A stretch of 64,000 nucleotides of DNA, from NCBI RefSeq assembly GCF_026239675.1, contig NZ_JAPIVQ010000002.1:496001-560000 (forward strand), in the 5' to 3' direction. A program made the translations under genes and the position numbers. The DNA is from Pedobacter sp. PLR (lineage in GTDB: Bacteria > Bacteroidota > Bacteroidia > Sphingobacteriales > Sphingobacteriaceae). Under the pieces are notes generated by a model. The model saw nothing but the letters and a program-made list of their open reading frames with translations. It made no database searches and had not been told where the DNA came from. Shown piece after piece: positions 47,090-55,549 of the stretch. Within the stretch, counting starts at the first letter, position 1; each line of letters starts with the position of its first letter.

Positions 47090-47403
47090 AATTTTTGCTT
47101 TGTTTAATGAATTTGATGTGATAAAGTTAAGGTTGATTTTATGTTAATTCCTAGTGATTGGAATAGTTTATTTCACCTAAACTACTGATAATTAGATTGT
47201 TGCAATGGTTTTGATACGCTTTGGTACCATAGCCTTAAAACAGGCTTATGCCTTGATATACAGTGCATAGGGACAATGGATCAGCACTGACGCTCACCTG
47301 ATCTGATACGCTTAAGTACCCTTGGATTAAACAGGTAAAAAAAATGTCAAATCACCGGATTGTATCCTGTGGAAGCGTGAATTTCCAGAATTATCGACTG
47401 TGT
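47090..47403. other. Leader and spacer upstream of susC
   Basis: 314 bases between the regulator stop and susC. Besides the two direct repeats listed separately it has a hairpin AGCCT / AGGCT near 47231-47246. A -7-like TAACTTTA on the minus strand near 47120-47130 differs by one base from TAnnTTTG. No open frame seen. Confidence 0.4.
47212..47320. repeat. Direct repeats TGATACGCTTnnGTACC upstream of susC (candidate operator)
   Basis: TGATACGCTTTGGTACC at 47212-47228 and TGATACGCTTAAGTACC at 47304-47320; 15 of 17 bases agree. Starts are 92 bases apart. They are 123-231 bases upstream of the susC start codon and downstream of the regulator stop codon, a good place for activator sites. Confidence 0.55.
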
Positions 47404-49311
47404 TTAGTCTAAAACCAGCTGACTCCAACCGTTTTTGCTGGCTTTTTTGAGTTGCGCTTTTCGCTCTTCCATCCGCTGTTTGATGCCTGATCCATACGTC
47501 CAGCAGGTGCTTTGACGGATGCCCAGTATCTCCGATAGTTTATGTGAAGAGATTTTACCCTTGGAACTGTACACGAGGAAGACCATATAAAAAGCTTTCA
47601 CAATCGGGATTCGGGTATTGTGGAAAATGGTGAAGCTGGTCACAGATTCTTCATAGCCGCATTTGCTGCACCTTCTGCTATAAGCGATGTGTCCGTTATA
47701 GAAATGGTCGTTCTTGCATTTTCGGCAATGGTATCCGTTTTTCCATTTCAGGTCGGACAGGAACAAGTTGCAGCTTTCTTTATCCGGATAGATTTTGCTG
47801 AACTCCTCAAAATCTACATCGGTAGACATCACCCTGTCCCGCGTTACTTTTTCTACATTAGTCTGCAGCTCCTGGTTGTCTTGTTCCAGCAAGGTATTCA
47901 TCCTCGAAATCTCTTCCGCCTGTTGTTTTAACCGGTCGTTTGCATCCAGTAATTCCGCATTCTTAGCCTCAATGATCAGGGATTTGTGATAGACTTCTCT
48001 GGTACGCTCTTCTACTTTGCCTTCTAATTCCAGGTTTAAGGTGTCTTTCAGCTTCACATTCTCCGCCATCTGTCGGATCATCTGCCGGTGTACGATGTCT
48101 TTTTTCTTTCTCAGGATACTCACCTTATCACCAATGGCAAAAGAAAGGAAAACCATTTCCAGGATAAAGCAGAAGCTGAGGCTGTAATAACCGATGACTC
48201 CAAAGTTTAAAAAGGAGAAATGAAGCATGATTAATAACTTGAGCAGGAAACCTAAAAACAGGAAGCTATAGCCCAATACGAAGAATCGGGCAGGGAGATA
48301 GCCTTGTTTGTAGATGTATATGCCGGTAAAGAAAGCCACGGATAAGGGTATGGCCTCAATAAATTTATAACTGAACAGGTTCTGGTTAAATAGTAAGCAG
48401 TAGAAAAACCAGAGCGTTCTGAGGGTAATGACGCCTAAAATGAGGCGGTTTAATTTTGGTGCTTTGGACTTTACGAATAGCAGTTCCCGGGTAAAGAGCA
48501 ACGCGAAAATACTGACGGCATACAGGGCTACCGCGTAAGCAGTTTGGTTCCATTGCGGTTGGTTTGGCCATAAATACTGGTAGGCGATTCCATCGGTGCT
48601 CATTTCAAAGAAGCCGACACTCAAATTGTAAAGCACATAGTATAAGTACTGCTTTTGGCGCATGGCGATGAACATGATCAGGTTGTAAAAGCTGAACACG
48701 AGGATCATTCCATAGAAAATACCGAAGTAAAAGTACTCGTCAAGGGCATAGGAGATGAACCAGTCTACAGAACGCAATACGATAATCGCATCGCCAATCT
48801 GGGAGGACTGGATCTTGAAATAATAGGTTTGTATTTCGTCGTTATCATTGGCAAGGTAAAATTCGAAATTTTTATGCTGCAATTTCCGCTTGTGGAAGGG
48901 AAACTTGTCTCCAAATTCTTTTACTTTATAACTGCCGTCTTTTTGTGGAATATAGCCGGTAACATGGTCTAATGTCTGGTCGAAAAATTCCAGTAAGAAG
49001 TATTTTTCTGCCTTACTGTTGTTTTTAATGTTGATCCTGAACCAGTAAATTGAATTTAGTTTAGTGGTTTGAGGGGTACTGGTCTTGCTTGGTTTAAACT
49101 GTTGCGAAATACCTTTACTGCGGATCTGATTAAAACTCAGTTTGCCGGAAGTGTCGGGAAGGATCTCAATCTGTTTAAAAGAAAAGATATGCTGGTCAAT
49201 GTTGTCGTTTATTTCTACAACTTCCTGCGCCCCCGAATTTTTATTGATCGAAAAAGAGAGTACGGTAATCAGGAAGATCGCTTTATATAGAAATAAGAGT
49301 TTTGAAGACAT
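47404..49311 (-). CDS. 7TM-DISM receptor fused to an IS1595-type zinc ribbon and helix-turn-helix (putative membrane-bound regulator)
   Basis: 635 residues from the ATG at 49311; the longer frame starts at a TTG and adds five residues. Parts in order: signal peptide (~1-28), a periplasmic 7TMR-DISMED2-like sensor (~35-188), seven membrane helices of the 7TMR-DISM type (~192-397, with YFGIFYGMILVFSFYNLIMF), a coiled coil (~400-495), and a C-terminal module: zinc ribbon C529-x2-C532 and C548-x2-C551, then TIFHNTRIPIVKAFYMVFLV and KISSHKLSEILGIRQSTCW (~583-605). This module closely follows the N-terminal DNA-binding part of IS1595-family transposases. The DDE catalytic domain is absent. No histidine kinase or receiver is present. 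It precedes susC on the same strand, so it is a plausible direct regulator of the glycan locus; DNA binding and ligand are inference. Confidence 0.85.
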   Translation of the reverse strand: MSSKLLFLYKAIFLITVLSFSINKNSGAQEVVEINDNIDQHIFSFKQIEILPDTSGKLSFNQIRSKGISQQFKPSKTSTPQTTKLNSIYWFRINIKNNSKAEKYFLLEFFDQTLDHVTGYIPQKDGSYKVKEFGDKFPFHKRKLQHKNFEFYLANDNDEIQTYYFKIQSSQIGDAIIVLRSVDWFISYALDEYFYFGIFYGMILVFSFYNLIMFIAMRQKQYLYYVLYNLSVGFFEMSTDGIAYQYLWPNQPQWNQTAYAVALYAVSIFALLFTRELLFVKSKAPKLNRLILGVITLRTLWFFYCLLFNQNLFSYKFIEAIPLSVAFFTGIYIYKQGYLPARFFVLGYSFLFLGFLLKLLIMLHFSFLNFGVIGYYSLSFCFILEMVFLSFAIGDKVSILRKKKDIVHRQMIRQMAENVKLKDTLNLELEGKVEERTREVYHKSLIIEAKNAELLDANDRLKQQAEEISRMNTLLEQDNQELQTNVEKVTRDRVMSTDVDFEEFSKIYPDKESCNLFLSDLKWKNGYHCRKCKNDHFYNGHIAYSRRCSKCGYEESVTSFTIFHNTRIPIVKAFYMVFLVYSSKGKISSHKLSEILGIRQSTCWTYGSGIKQRMEERKAQLKKASKNGWSQLVLD

Positions 49312-49431
49312 GGTTAAGGACCGCAAATTAAATGATGGCGCGAAGGTCGGCTTAATAATCTTAACCTACAAGAAGCCTGCTGTTGTACTCAGCCTCAGGA
49401 GATTGATTTAGCAAGAATCGGATTTAATTTT

Positions 49432-49452
49432 ATAGTCAAATGACTATTTTTG
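49432..49452. promoter_or_regulatory. Palindrome ATAGTCA-AA-TGACTAT overlapping the alkA -7 box
   Basis: The 16-bp inverted repeat at 49432-49447 shares three bases with TATTTTTG at 49445-49452, an exact -7 element. The box ends five bases before the alkA ATG, which predicts a nearly leaderless transcript. A protein bound to the palindrome would touch RNA polymerase. Confidence 0.5.
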
Positions 49453-49456
49453 TGGG

Positions 49457-50452
49457 ATGGCTCCAACATGTTTCCTTCTTTCTGTTCCTGCTGATTTTAA
49501 CTTCGGAGAGTGTCTTTGGTTTTTAGATCGGGGATTTGATGATTGCTTGTATCAGCTGGATAACAATAAGGTGACCAGAGCACTTCGGTTGAAGGAAGGG
49601 CTGGCCCTGGTTCAGATTGAAAGCGGAGATCGTGCTGTTGATACTATGACCACTGGTATCACCGCTGTCGTTGGTTCTGTTCCCGGTGCTGGTGTTACGG
49701 AACCAGGCTCTCAAAAGGAAGGTCCACATTTAAAGATTTCGGTTTTGAACAGGGTATTATCTCCCACAGAAGAAACGGAATTGAGGAATTACCTGGACGA
49801 TTGGTTTGATCTGCAACTGGACCTGAACCCTTTCTATGCGTTGATTGCACAGGATTCTCGCTTGTCTTTCATGAAAGCAGATTACTACGGCCTTCGGTTG
49901 ATCGGTATTCCCGATTTATTTGAAGCGATTTGCTGGGCAATCATCGGCCAACAGATCAATCTAACCTTCGCTTATAAACTAAAAAGGAAACTGGTAGAAC
50001 GATATGGAACAACCATAGAATTTAATGGGAATCGGTATTTTCTATTCCCTGATCCTGCTGTTTTGGCAAATGCATCATTAGAAGATTTACAGGCGATGCA
50101 GTTTTCAAGAAGTAAGGCCGGTTATGTGTTGAAAATCGCTGAGGCTTTTGCTAACCAGAGCCTCAGTAAAGCAGTATTACGTGAAATGCCGGATGTTGCG
50201 GCCCGTCAAAAAGCACTGATCAGTGTAAAGGGGGTAGGGATCTGGACCGCAAACTATGCCTTAATGAAGAGTTTGAAGGAGCGTTCCTGTATTCCTCATG
50301 GCGATGCAGGGCTGTTGAATGCCTTGATCAATCTGGACATTATCAAGGATAAAAAGGAGCTTTCCGATATTGAAACTTTCTTTAATGGCTACCCCGAATG
50401 GGAAAGCTATTTGGTGTTTTATCTCTGGAGAACCCTTTCTACGCGGGTTTAA
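49457..50452 (+). CDS. alkA: DNA-3-methyladenine glycosylase, AlkA type
   Basis: 331 residues. An N-terminal AlkA-specific domain (~1-130) precedes the helix-hairpin-helix glycosylase fold: FEAICWAIIGQQINLTFAY, the hairpin LISVKGVGIWTANYALMKS and catalytic Asp283 in HGDAGLLNA. It removes alkylated purines in base excision repair. It converges on the AraC-Ogt gene and overlaps its 3' end by 14 bases; together they are an alkylation-repair set. Confidence 0.9.
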   Translation: MAPTCFLLSVPADFNFGECLWFLDRGFDDCLYQLDNNKVTRALRLKEGLALVQIESGDRAVDTMTTGITAVVGSVPGAGVTEPGSQKEGPHLKISVLNRVLSPTEETELRNYLDDWFDLQLDLNPFYALIAQDSRLSFMKADYYGLRLIGIPDLFEAICWAIIGQQINLTFAYKLKRKLVERYGTTIEFNGNRYFLFPDPAVLANASLEDLQAMQFSRSKAGYVLKIAEAFANQSLSKAVLREMPDVAARQKALISVKGVGIWTANYALMKSLKERSCIPHGDAGLLNALINLDIIKDKKELSDIETFFNGYPEWESYLVFYLWRTLSTRV

Positions 50453-51290
50453 CATCGTTTTTTGCCGCTTCCCAGCCTATCATGGCCGTTTTTCGGCCTG
50501 CTCCCCAGTGGTATTGACCCAATTCTCCTGTAGATTTGATCACTCTGTGACAAGGGATCAAAAATGCAATCGGATTGCTACCTACCGCCGTTCCTACTGC
50601 ACGATTGGCCTTTGGGTTTTCGATCGTGTTTGCGATATCAGCATAGGTAGCCAGCTCTCCCGAAGGTACTTTTAACAGTGTTTCCCATACTTTGATTTGA
50701 AAATCCGTTCCTTTTAAATGAAGTTTTACTTCGGATAACCTGTTCCAGTCGGTGCTGAATATATAAAGTGCATTTTGTTGTATCCGATCGAGTAGTTGTT
50801 GATACTGCGCATTTGGAAAAAGCTGCTGCAATTCCGAAAATGCCTGATCAGGATCATCGGAAAAGGCCATGTAACAGATGCCCTTAGTAGTAGAAGCTAC
50901 CAATAGCGGTCCAAAGGGACTTTCAGCATAACTATAATTAATCTGTAACTGCTGCCCGCCATTTTTAAATTCCCCTGGTGTCATCCCTTCAATTTTGATG
51001 AAAAGATCGTGCAACCTGCTGGTACCTGATAAGCCGGTTTCATAAGCTGCCTCAGATAAGTTGCCCTTTTGCTTTTTTAAGATTCCCTTCGCATATTCTA
51101 TGCTCAGATATTGGAGGAATTGCTTCGGACTAACTCCGGCCCATGCTGTAAACATCCGCTGAAAATGAAAGGGGCTTAAATAAACATGCTCAGCGATGTC
51201 TTCTAAGGAAGGCTGTTGCTTAAAGTTAGTCTTTAAGTATTCAATAGCCTTTTCAATTCTCTGGTAATCGATTTGATTTGAGGTTTCCAT
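50439..51290 (-). CDS. AraC-type regulator fused to O6-methylguanine-DNA methyltransferase (Ada-like, lacking the N-terminal Cys domain)
   Basis: 283 residues from the ATG at 51290; the frame reaches a TTG seven codons upstream. Residues ~8-105 are an AraC double helix-turn-helix (SLEDIAEHVYLSPFHFQRMFTAWAGVSPKQFLQYL), ~115-283 the Ogt domain with acceptor Cys247 in IPCHRVI. The zinc/phosphotriester domain (C-x3-C...C-x2-C) of E. coli Ada is absent, so the switch that makes Ada an activator by methyl-phosphotriester transfer cannot work as in E. coli. It directly reverses O6-methylguanine. Confidence 0.92.
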   Translation of the reverse strand: METSNQIDYQRIEKAIEYLKTNFKQQPSLEDIAEHVYLSPFHFQRMFTAWAGVSPKQFLQYLSIEYAKGILKKQKGNLSEAAYETGLSGTSRLHDLFIKIEGMTPGEFKNGGQQLQINYSYAESPFGPLLVASTTKGICYMAFSDDPDQAFSELQQLFPNAQYQQLLDRIQQNALYIFSTDWNRLSEVKLHLKGTDFQIKVWETLLKVPSGELATYADIANTIENPKANRAVGTAVGSNPIAFLIPCHRVIKSTGELGQYHWGAGRKTAMIGWEAAKNDVKPA

Positions 51291-51308
51291 AGTTTGAAAT
51301 TTATACCT

Positions 51309-51316
51309 CAAAATTA
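51309..51316 (-). promoter_or_regulatory. -7 box TAATTTTG of the AraC-Ogt gene
   Basis: Exact TAnnTTTG match on the minus strand, 19-26 bases before the ATG at 51290. The -33 is TTTT (51339-51336) with 19-base spacing. Confidence 0.5.
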
Positions 51317-51379
51317 CCGGATAACAGGCAGGGATAAAACCCGAAACTTGCGCTGTTTATAAACATAGCTGTATTCTGC

Positions 51380-52006
51380 TTAGGAAACATCATTGCTTAG
51401 TCCTTCCAGTTGTTTGTGCTTGTTTTCAGAAATTAAAATATGGTGCTTCTTCCGGGTATCATCTAGCAGATTAACCAGGAGTTTCTTGTTCGATGCAGAA
51501 AGGTCATGGAATAACAATTGATCTGCTTTGAATAAACTCTGATGCAACAGTTGCAATAGTTTTTCCCCTTTCGTACTCAATTTGATCAGCTTGGCTCTTT
51601 TATCCGCGGGGTCGCTTCTTTCTATTAGCAAGCCTGCTTTTTTGATTCTGTTGAGGATGTCAATACCGGTAGATTGTTCGAAAAATACGGCAGCAACTAC
51701 ATCAGATTTCCTGGCTTCCTTGTGCCTGTCGATAGCTTTCATGAAGTAAAACCATTCCAGTTCAATTCCCGGATATTCTTTTAATACGGCTTTGGCATAA
51801 ATGACATGAATGGAATTTAACTGGCCGATAAGGCCGGCCAGTTCCTGATCAACGTCTTTATCTTGTAGCGTAACCGGTGTTTTATCCGGTATATCCTGCC
51901 CTTTATGGTCCATCAAAAAATGACTACAGAATTCCGCTGCATTAGCAGCGGGATTCTTGCTTTCATAATCGGCCCATGCCGTAATCAGTTCAACAATTGG
52001 TTTCAT
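51380..52006 (-). CDS. MarR family transcriptional regulator
   Basis: 208 residues from the ATG at 52006; the longer frame starts with a GTG inside the upstream gene. It has the MarR winged-helix layout: LEWFYFMKAIDRHKEARKSDVVAAVFFEQSTGIDILNRIKKAGLLIERSDPADKRAKLIKLSTKGEKLL, with the DPADKRAK wing. N-terminal ~55 residues extend beyond many MarR proteins. A 12-bp palindrome lies 17-28 bases upstream. Ligand unknown. It is 24 bases after the stop of the 771-residue protein and may be in its operon. Confidence 0.85.
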   Translation of the reverse strand: MKPIVELITAWADYESKNPAANAAEFCSHFLMDHKGQDIPDKTPVTLQDKDVDQELAGLIGQLNSIHVIYAKAVLKEYPGIELEWFYFMKAIDRHKEARKSDVVAAVFFEQSTGIDILNRIKKAGLLIERSDPADKRAKLIKLSTKGEKLLQLLHQSLFKADQLLFHDLSASNKKLLVNLLDDTRKKHHILISENKHKQLEGLSNDVS

Positions 52007-52022
52007 AGCCTTGAATTCCTTT

Positions 52023-52034
52023 ACTAAATTTAGT
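52023..52034. promoter_or_regulatory. Palindrome ACTAAATTTAGT upstream of marR-like gene
   Basis: Perfect 12-bp palindrome overlapping the end of the upstream gene and just ahead of the MarR start codon, where a MarR autoregulatory operator would be expected. It is shorter than typical MarR sites. Confidence 0.35.
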
Positions 52035-54345
52035 TTAGCGAATTTAAATACTGACGGAAATACCCGCACTCTTCAATTGCTTCCTGATAAAATCTGGTAT
52101 CGGCGTACTGTTTCGCCAATAAGGAGAAGTTCTGACCAAAATACATCGGACTGGTTTCTACACTCCAGTAATTGGCTTTTTTATTTTCAGGAAGATCAAA
52201 AGATCGGTTATAACTCTCATTACGTTCGCATTTGCTGGCCATAAAAGCACAACGTGCCTGCTGTTCTTTATTTTTTGTCGCCATTCTGGCCATCAGGTAA
52301 TACTTTTCAGCAAGTTTTCCGGAAAGGTATATTGGCCTGAATGGTACCGGAATGCTGAAAGCACTGCTGCCATAGGTATCAGTGAGGCTGGATACATAAA
52401 ATCCCCGGTTATTGCCGTAATAGCTGATGTTATAATACGCGTTGGCCAATAAGTAAGCGTTGTTATATACATTTCTGCCGGCTTTAATCTCTGCTTTCAT
52501 ATTTTTCATCATCCGGAGTAACTCCAGAGAAGTGAATTTTTTAGACTGTGCCATTTGATGATCACAATCGTGACAATCATTTAAACGCATATTGAATGGA
52601 TTGGCTTGCAGCGTATCTGTCTGACGGCCGCTTTTGGTTAAAAGGGAAATTGCTGCTTCCGGTTGATCCTGAAAAACAAGGACTGTGGCCTGATAGAAAT
52701 AAAGGTCTTCGAGCTTGTAAGGGTAATAACGAAGCATAGCTTCTTCAAAGGCTGTTTTCTTGTCATTCAACATCAGACTTTTCAATTGCTCAACCTGTTG
52801 GTTTTTGGTGTAAAACTCATTGTAGCTTCTGAAAATATTCGCTTTGAGTGGATTCCCTTGTTTTTTATACAGATCGGAAATTACCCCAAGGCTTTCATTT
52901 AACGATTGGTAAAACCTAAGGTCGGGAATGTTTTCTTTTCCCTCTTTAAGGTTGGCAAACCAGTTTAATGGTTCTATCATTTTTGCTTCTGCCGCTGCAT
53001 CAATTTTTTTCAATTGTCGCACATATAATCCCCAGTCCAGAATTTTATACTGGGCCATTAACAGCTCATTATCTGCTGGAAGTTGTGTTTTTGCGGTCTG
53101 GTAAAACTTCGCTGCGGTGGTATAGTTTCTGTCCAGGAAGTTCAGGTATCCCGCGGCAAGATTCCAGATATAAGGTTTGCTGGTTTGATTTTCCAGGGCG
53201 ATTCCGCTGATTAAAGCGGTGTTTTTCTTTAATGTGGAGGTAGAGTCTTCCTTTCCACCATAATAATTGCGGAAGGCAGATTCTGTAATATTGATCGCTC
53301 TGCTCAGTAATAAGTCCAGCTTTTCTGATTTAGGGTCTAAAGCGATGATTTCAGGAATGGCCCTTTCTGTATCGTAATAGATGCCCATTAAATGCCAAAG
53401 GGTGATTTTCTCTTCTTTTGTCTTTGCCATTGCCAGACTTTGTTTCCAATCGGCATCGGCATTTGGGCGGAACGACCATTTTGCAGGAATCTTCATCTCA
53501 TTAGAATAGTCATAGCAAAGGCTGAACAGGTAATTGGAAGTCGCATAATCACCCGCATAATAATGTCTTCCCGCTACATAACCCAGCGTTCTGTAATACA
53601 TCATGTTCTTAGGGAAAATGTCCTTGTATAGGTTGAAAGAAGAGATCGTATGAGCATCTTTTAAGGTTTTTACACCTGCACTTCTTTCCGAGAAATAGTA
53701 ATAACGGACCAGTTGAAACCATAGCCTCTGCTTAATGAAAGGGTCTTTTGATTTCTTTAAAGCCAATAGTAAGTCCATTTCGAAAGCCTCAGGGGCGCTG
53801 AACTCCTGTTTCTCATCCCAATAGTAATAATGTTTATAACCGGCCGCAAAGGTTTCGCTTTTCTTTGCCAGGTTAAGGTAGCCGAAGAAGGCGTTCAATT
53901 GCTTTTTATTTATTTTCAGCTTTCTCAATTGAGGCAGACTGTCTGGAAGCACTTCAATTTTCCCTTTGTAGTTCTGGTATACGGAATCAATGCCTTTCTC
54001 GCTGGCTCGCAATAACAAGTATTGAAGATCGGCTTTGCTTAATTTCTGTCCGAAATAATCATACCATTCCTTCACAATTTGTTCGTTGAATCGGGTATTG
54101 GAATTGTCATCGTTATAATTATAGTCTTTCCCGTAATAGGCAGAAAAATCGGAGTAGAAAAATGGAGTGTATTCTTTGGCAACAAAAGCTTCCGGACTGA
54201 AGCTCGAATAATCGTCGTCATAACCATAGTCTGCGCATGCCCAAACCACCCCGGCAAGGGATAGCGTGGATAGGCCTAGAATGAACAAAAACTTTTGAGG
54301 AACGTAACGTTTTAATAATTTGGCTGTTGAATTTAGCAGTTTCAT
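52030..54345 (-). CDS. Large exported helical-repeat protein of unknown function
   Basis: 771 residues from the ATG at 54345; the longer frame begins with ATT. An N-terminal signal anchor (KFLFILGLSTLSLAGVVWACADYGYDDD, ~18-38) directs export; a Cys follows it but the lipobox is not clean. The rest is alpha-helical with TPR-like periodicity (AAGYLNFLDRNYTTAAKFYQTAKTQLP; ASEKGIDSVYQNY), very rich in Tyr, Asn and Lys. One conserved-looking motif is LNDCHDCDH. I do not recognise the family. Upstream is a lipoprotein gene on the same strand (107 bases), downstream the MarR gene. Confidence 0.7.
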   Translation of the reverse strand: MKLLNSTAKLLKRYVPQKFLFILGLSTLSLAGVVWACADYGYDDDYSSFSPEAFVAKEYTPFFYSDFSAYYGKDYNYNDDNSNTRFNEQIVKEWYDYFGQKLSKADLQYLLLRASEKGIDSVYQNYKGKIEVLPDSLPQLRKLKINKKQLNAFFGYLNLAKKSETFAAGYKHYYYWDEKQEFSAPEAFEMDLLLALKKSKDPFIKQRLWFQLVRYYYFSERSAGVKTLKDAHTISSFNLYKDIFPKNMMYYRTLGYVAGRHYYAGDYATSNYLFSLCYDYSNEMKIPAKWSFRPNADADWKQSLAMAKTKEEKITLWHLMGIYYDTERAIPEIIALDPKSEKLDLLLSRAINITESAFRNYYGGKEDSTSTLKKNTALISGIALENQTSKPYIWNLAAGYLNFLDRNYTTAAKFYQTAKTQLPADNELLMAQYKILDWGLYVRQLKKIDAAAEAKMIEPLNWFANLKEGKENIPDLRFYQSLNESLGVISDLYKKQGNPLKANIFRSYNEFYTKNQQVEQLKSLMLNDKKTAFEEAMLRYYPYKLEDLYFYQATVLVFQDQPEAAISLLTKSGRQTDTLQANPFNMRLNDCHDCDHQMAQSKKFTSLELLRMMKNMKAEIKAGRNVYNNAYLLANAYYNISYYGNNRGFYVSSLTDTYGSSAFSIPVPFRPIYLSGKLAEKYYLMARMATKNKEQQARCAFMASKCERNESYNRSFDLPENKKANYWSVETSPMYFGQNFSLLAKQYADTRFYQEAIEECGYFRQYLNSLN

Positions 54346-54452
54346 AGGAGGTAGAGTAGTGTGTTTATCAGCGGTTAGTATTGGTGTTTTTCGCTGAGTA
54401 ATGCTTTTCAATATTTAATGGGCTAAAGGTACGAATGGATGAGAAAGGGGGC

Positions 54453-55496
54453 TTAAAATCTTGCAGATATTTCTTGAAGATCTTTGGCTTTAAACATAGC
54501 GGGGTCGAGGTTTCCGATTTCATAATAGATAATAGCGCGTTTCTCATCTTTGCTCAAATGTCTGGCCAATTGTCCGGCCGCCTCGTCTAAAAGTTGCTTA
54601 TCTGTTTCTTCCAATTTGAAAAGGTCATCTGTTTTGACATAAACCCCTTCAGTGAAAAAACTTCTGCGCGCTTTAAAGACATTTTTATGGGAGGTAGGGT
54701 CGAAGTTATTTTGATCTGACAAGATGGATTTCCCGATTTTGCCATATACCTGGATGACTTTACCATCTCTAATGTGGATAGACCAGGAGAAGAGGGGCAA
54801 GGCAATATCTAGTGGCAAAAGATATTTAGGAAGATGACTGATATAGGTTTCTGCATCTTTTGCATTATAAATGGAGTTTGGATCCCCGGGTTTTGCGGAA
54901 ATCTTACCCATATTATAGAACATCAGGATGCCGCGGTCTACAGGAGGAACACCGGTTTTGATTTGGTATTTGATCTGATGTAACCTGATCGTGGCTTCCA
55001 GCTTTTTATTACTGATTGCTTTGAAAGTTTTCAGAAAATGAAAGTACTTATCTTTTGTACTCAGATTCCAGTCGCAGTCAAATTGCACCTGTTCGTATTG
55101 GAGATTTTGGGAGCTGGCCAATTTCGTTATTAATTTATGACTATGCGCAGCGAGGCTATCTATTCCCGGCAGACTCAATTTTTCAAAAGTTTGATTGGTA
55201 ATGAAAACTACTGGTGTAAGCTGCGCATTTATTTTTTGCTTAAAGTTAATGACCGCCTCAGGGTATGCACGGTTTGCTTTTTCATCCCATTTAATGTCAA
55301 AGAAACGAAGGTATAATTTATGCCCTGCTACTTTTTGAAGTAGCTCCTGTTGTGGTTTGTCGAGAGAGAAAGTCTGTTTCCAGTAGTAGAAAGCGGTGTC
55401 AGCCTTACCAGGCCTTTGGCAAGCAGCCAGAACAGTTAGATGGAGCATTAGCAAAAAGAGACGGAAAAGATATAATGGAGAAATTGGGTGTTTCAT
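54453..55496 (-). CDS. Uncharacterised lipoprotein with a possible TIM-barrel-like domain
   Basis: 347 residues. Lipoprotein signal (MKHPISPLYLFRLFLLMLHLTVLAAC, Cys26). The mature part has alternating beta/alpha pattern: KLYLRFFDIKWDE, PVVFITNQTF, VQFDCDWNLSTKDKYFHFLKTF, LEATIRLHQIKY, GILMFYNMG and LPLDIALPLFSW. This resembles DUF3142-like barrel domains by eye; that is a weak match. It is next to the 771-residue exported protein on the same strand, so they may act together. Function unknown. Confidence 0.65.
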   Translation of the reverse strand: MKHPISPLYLFRLFLLMLHLTVLAACQRPGKADTAFYYWKQTFSLDKPQQELLQKVAGHKLYLRFFDIKWDEKANRAYPEAVINFKQKINAQLTPVVFITNQTFEKLSLPGIDSLAAHSHKLITKLASSQNLQYEQVQFDCDWNLSTKDKYFHFLKTFKAISNKKLEATIRLHQIKYQIKTGVPPVDRGILMFYNMGKISAKPGDPNSIYNAKDAETYISHLPKYLLPLDIALPLFSWSIHIRDGKVIQVYGKIGKSILSDQNNFDPTSHKNVFKARRSFFTEGVYVKTDDLFKLEETDKQLLDEAAGQLARHLSKDEKRAIIYYEIGNLDPAMFKAKDLQEISARF

Positions 55497-55549
55497 GGTT
55501 CAACTGTAGATGCCGTAAAGTTAAACTTATGTATGGTTCCAAAATATTT

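Noticed and set aside
47404..47860. IS1595-type insertion sequence
   Set aside because: Only the zinc ribbon and helix-turn-helix are present, in frame with the receptor; there is no DDE domain, terminal inverted repeat or target duplication visible.
54346..54411. N-terminal extension of the 771-residue exported protein
   Set aside because: Begins with ATT; the ATG at 54345 is followed by the basic and hydrophobic signal segments.
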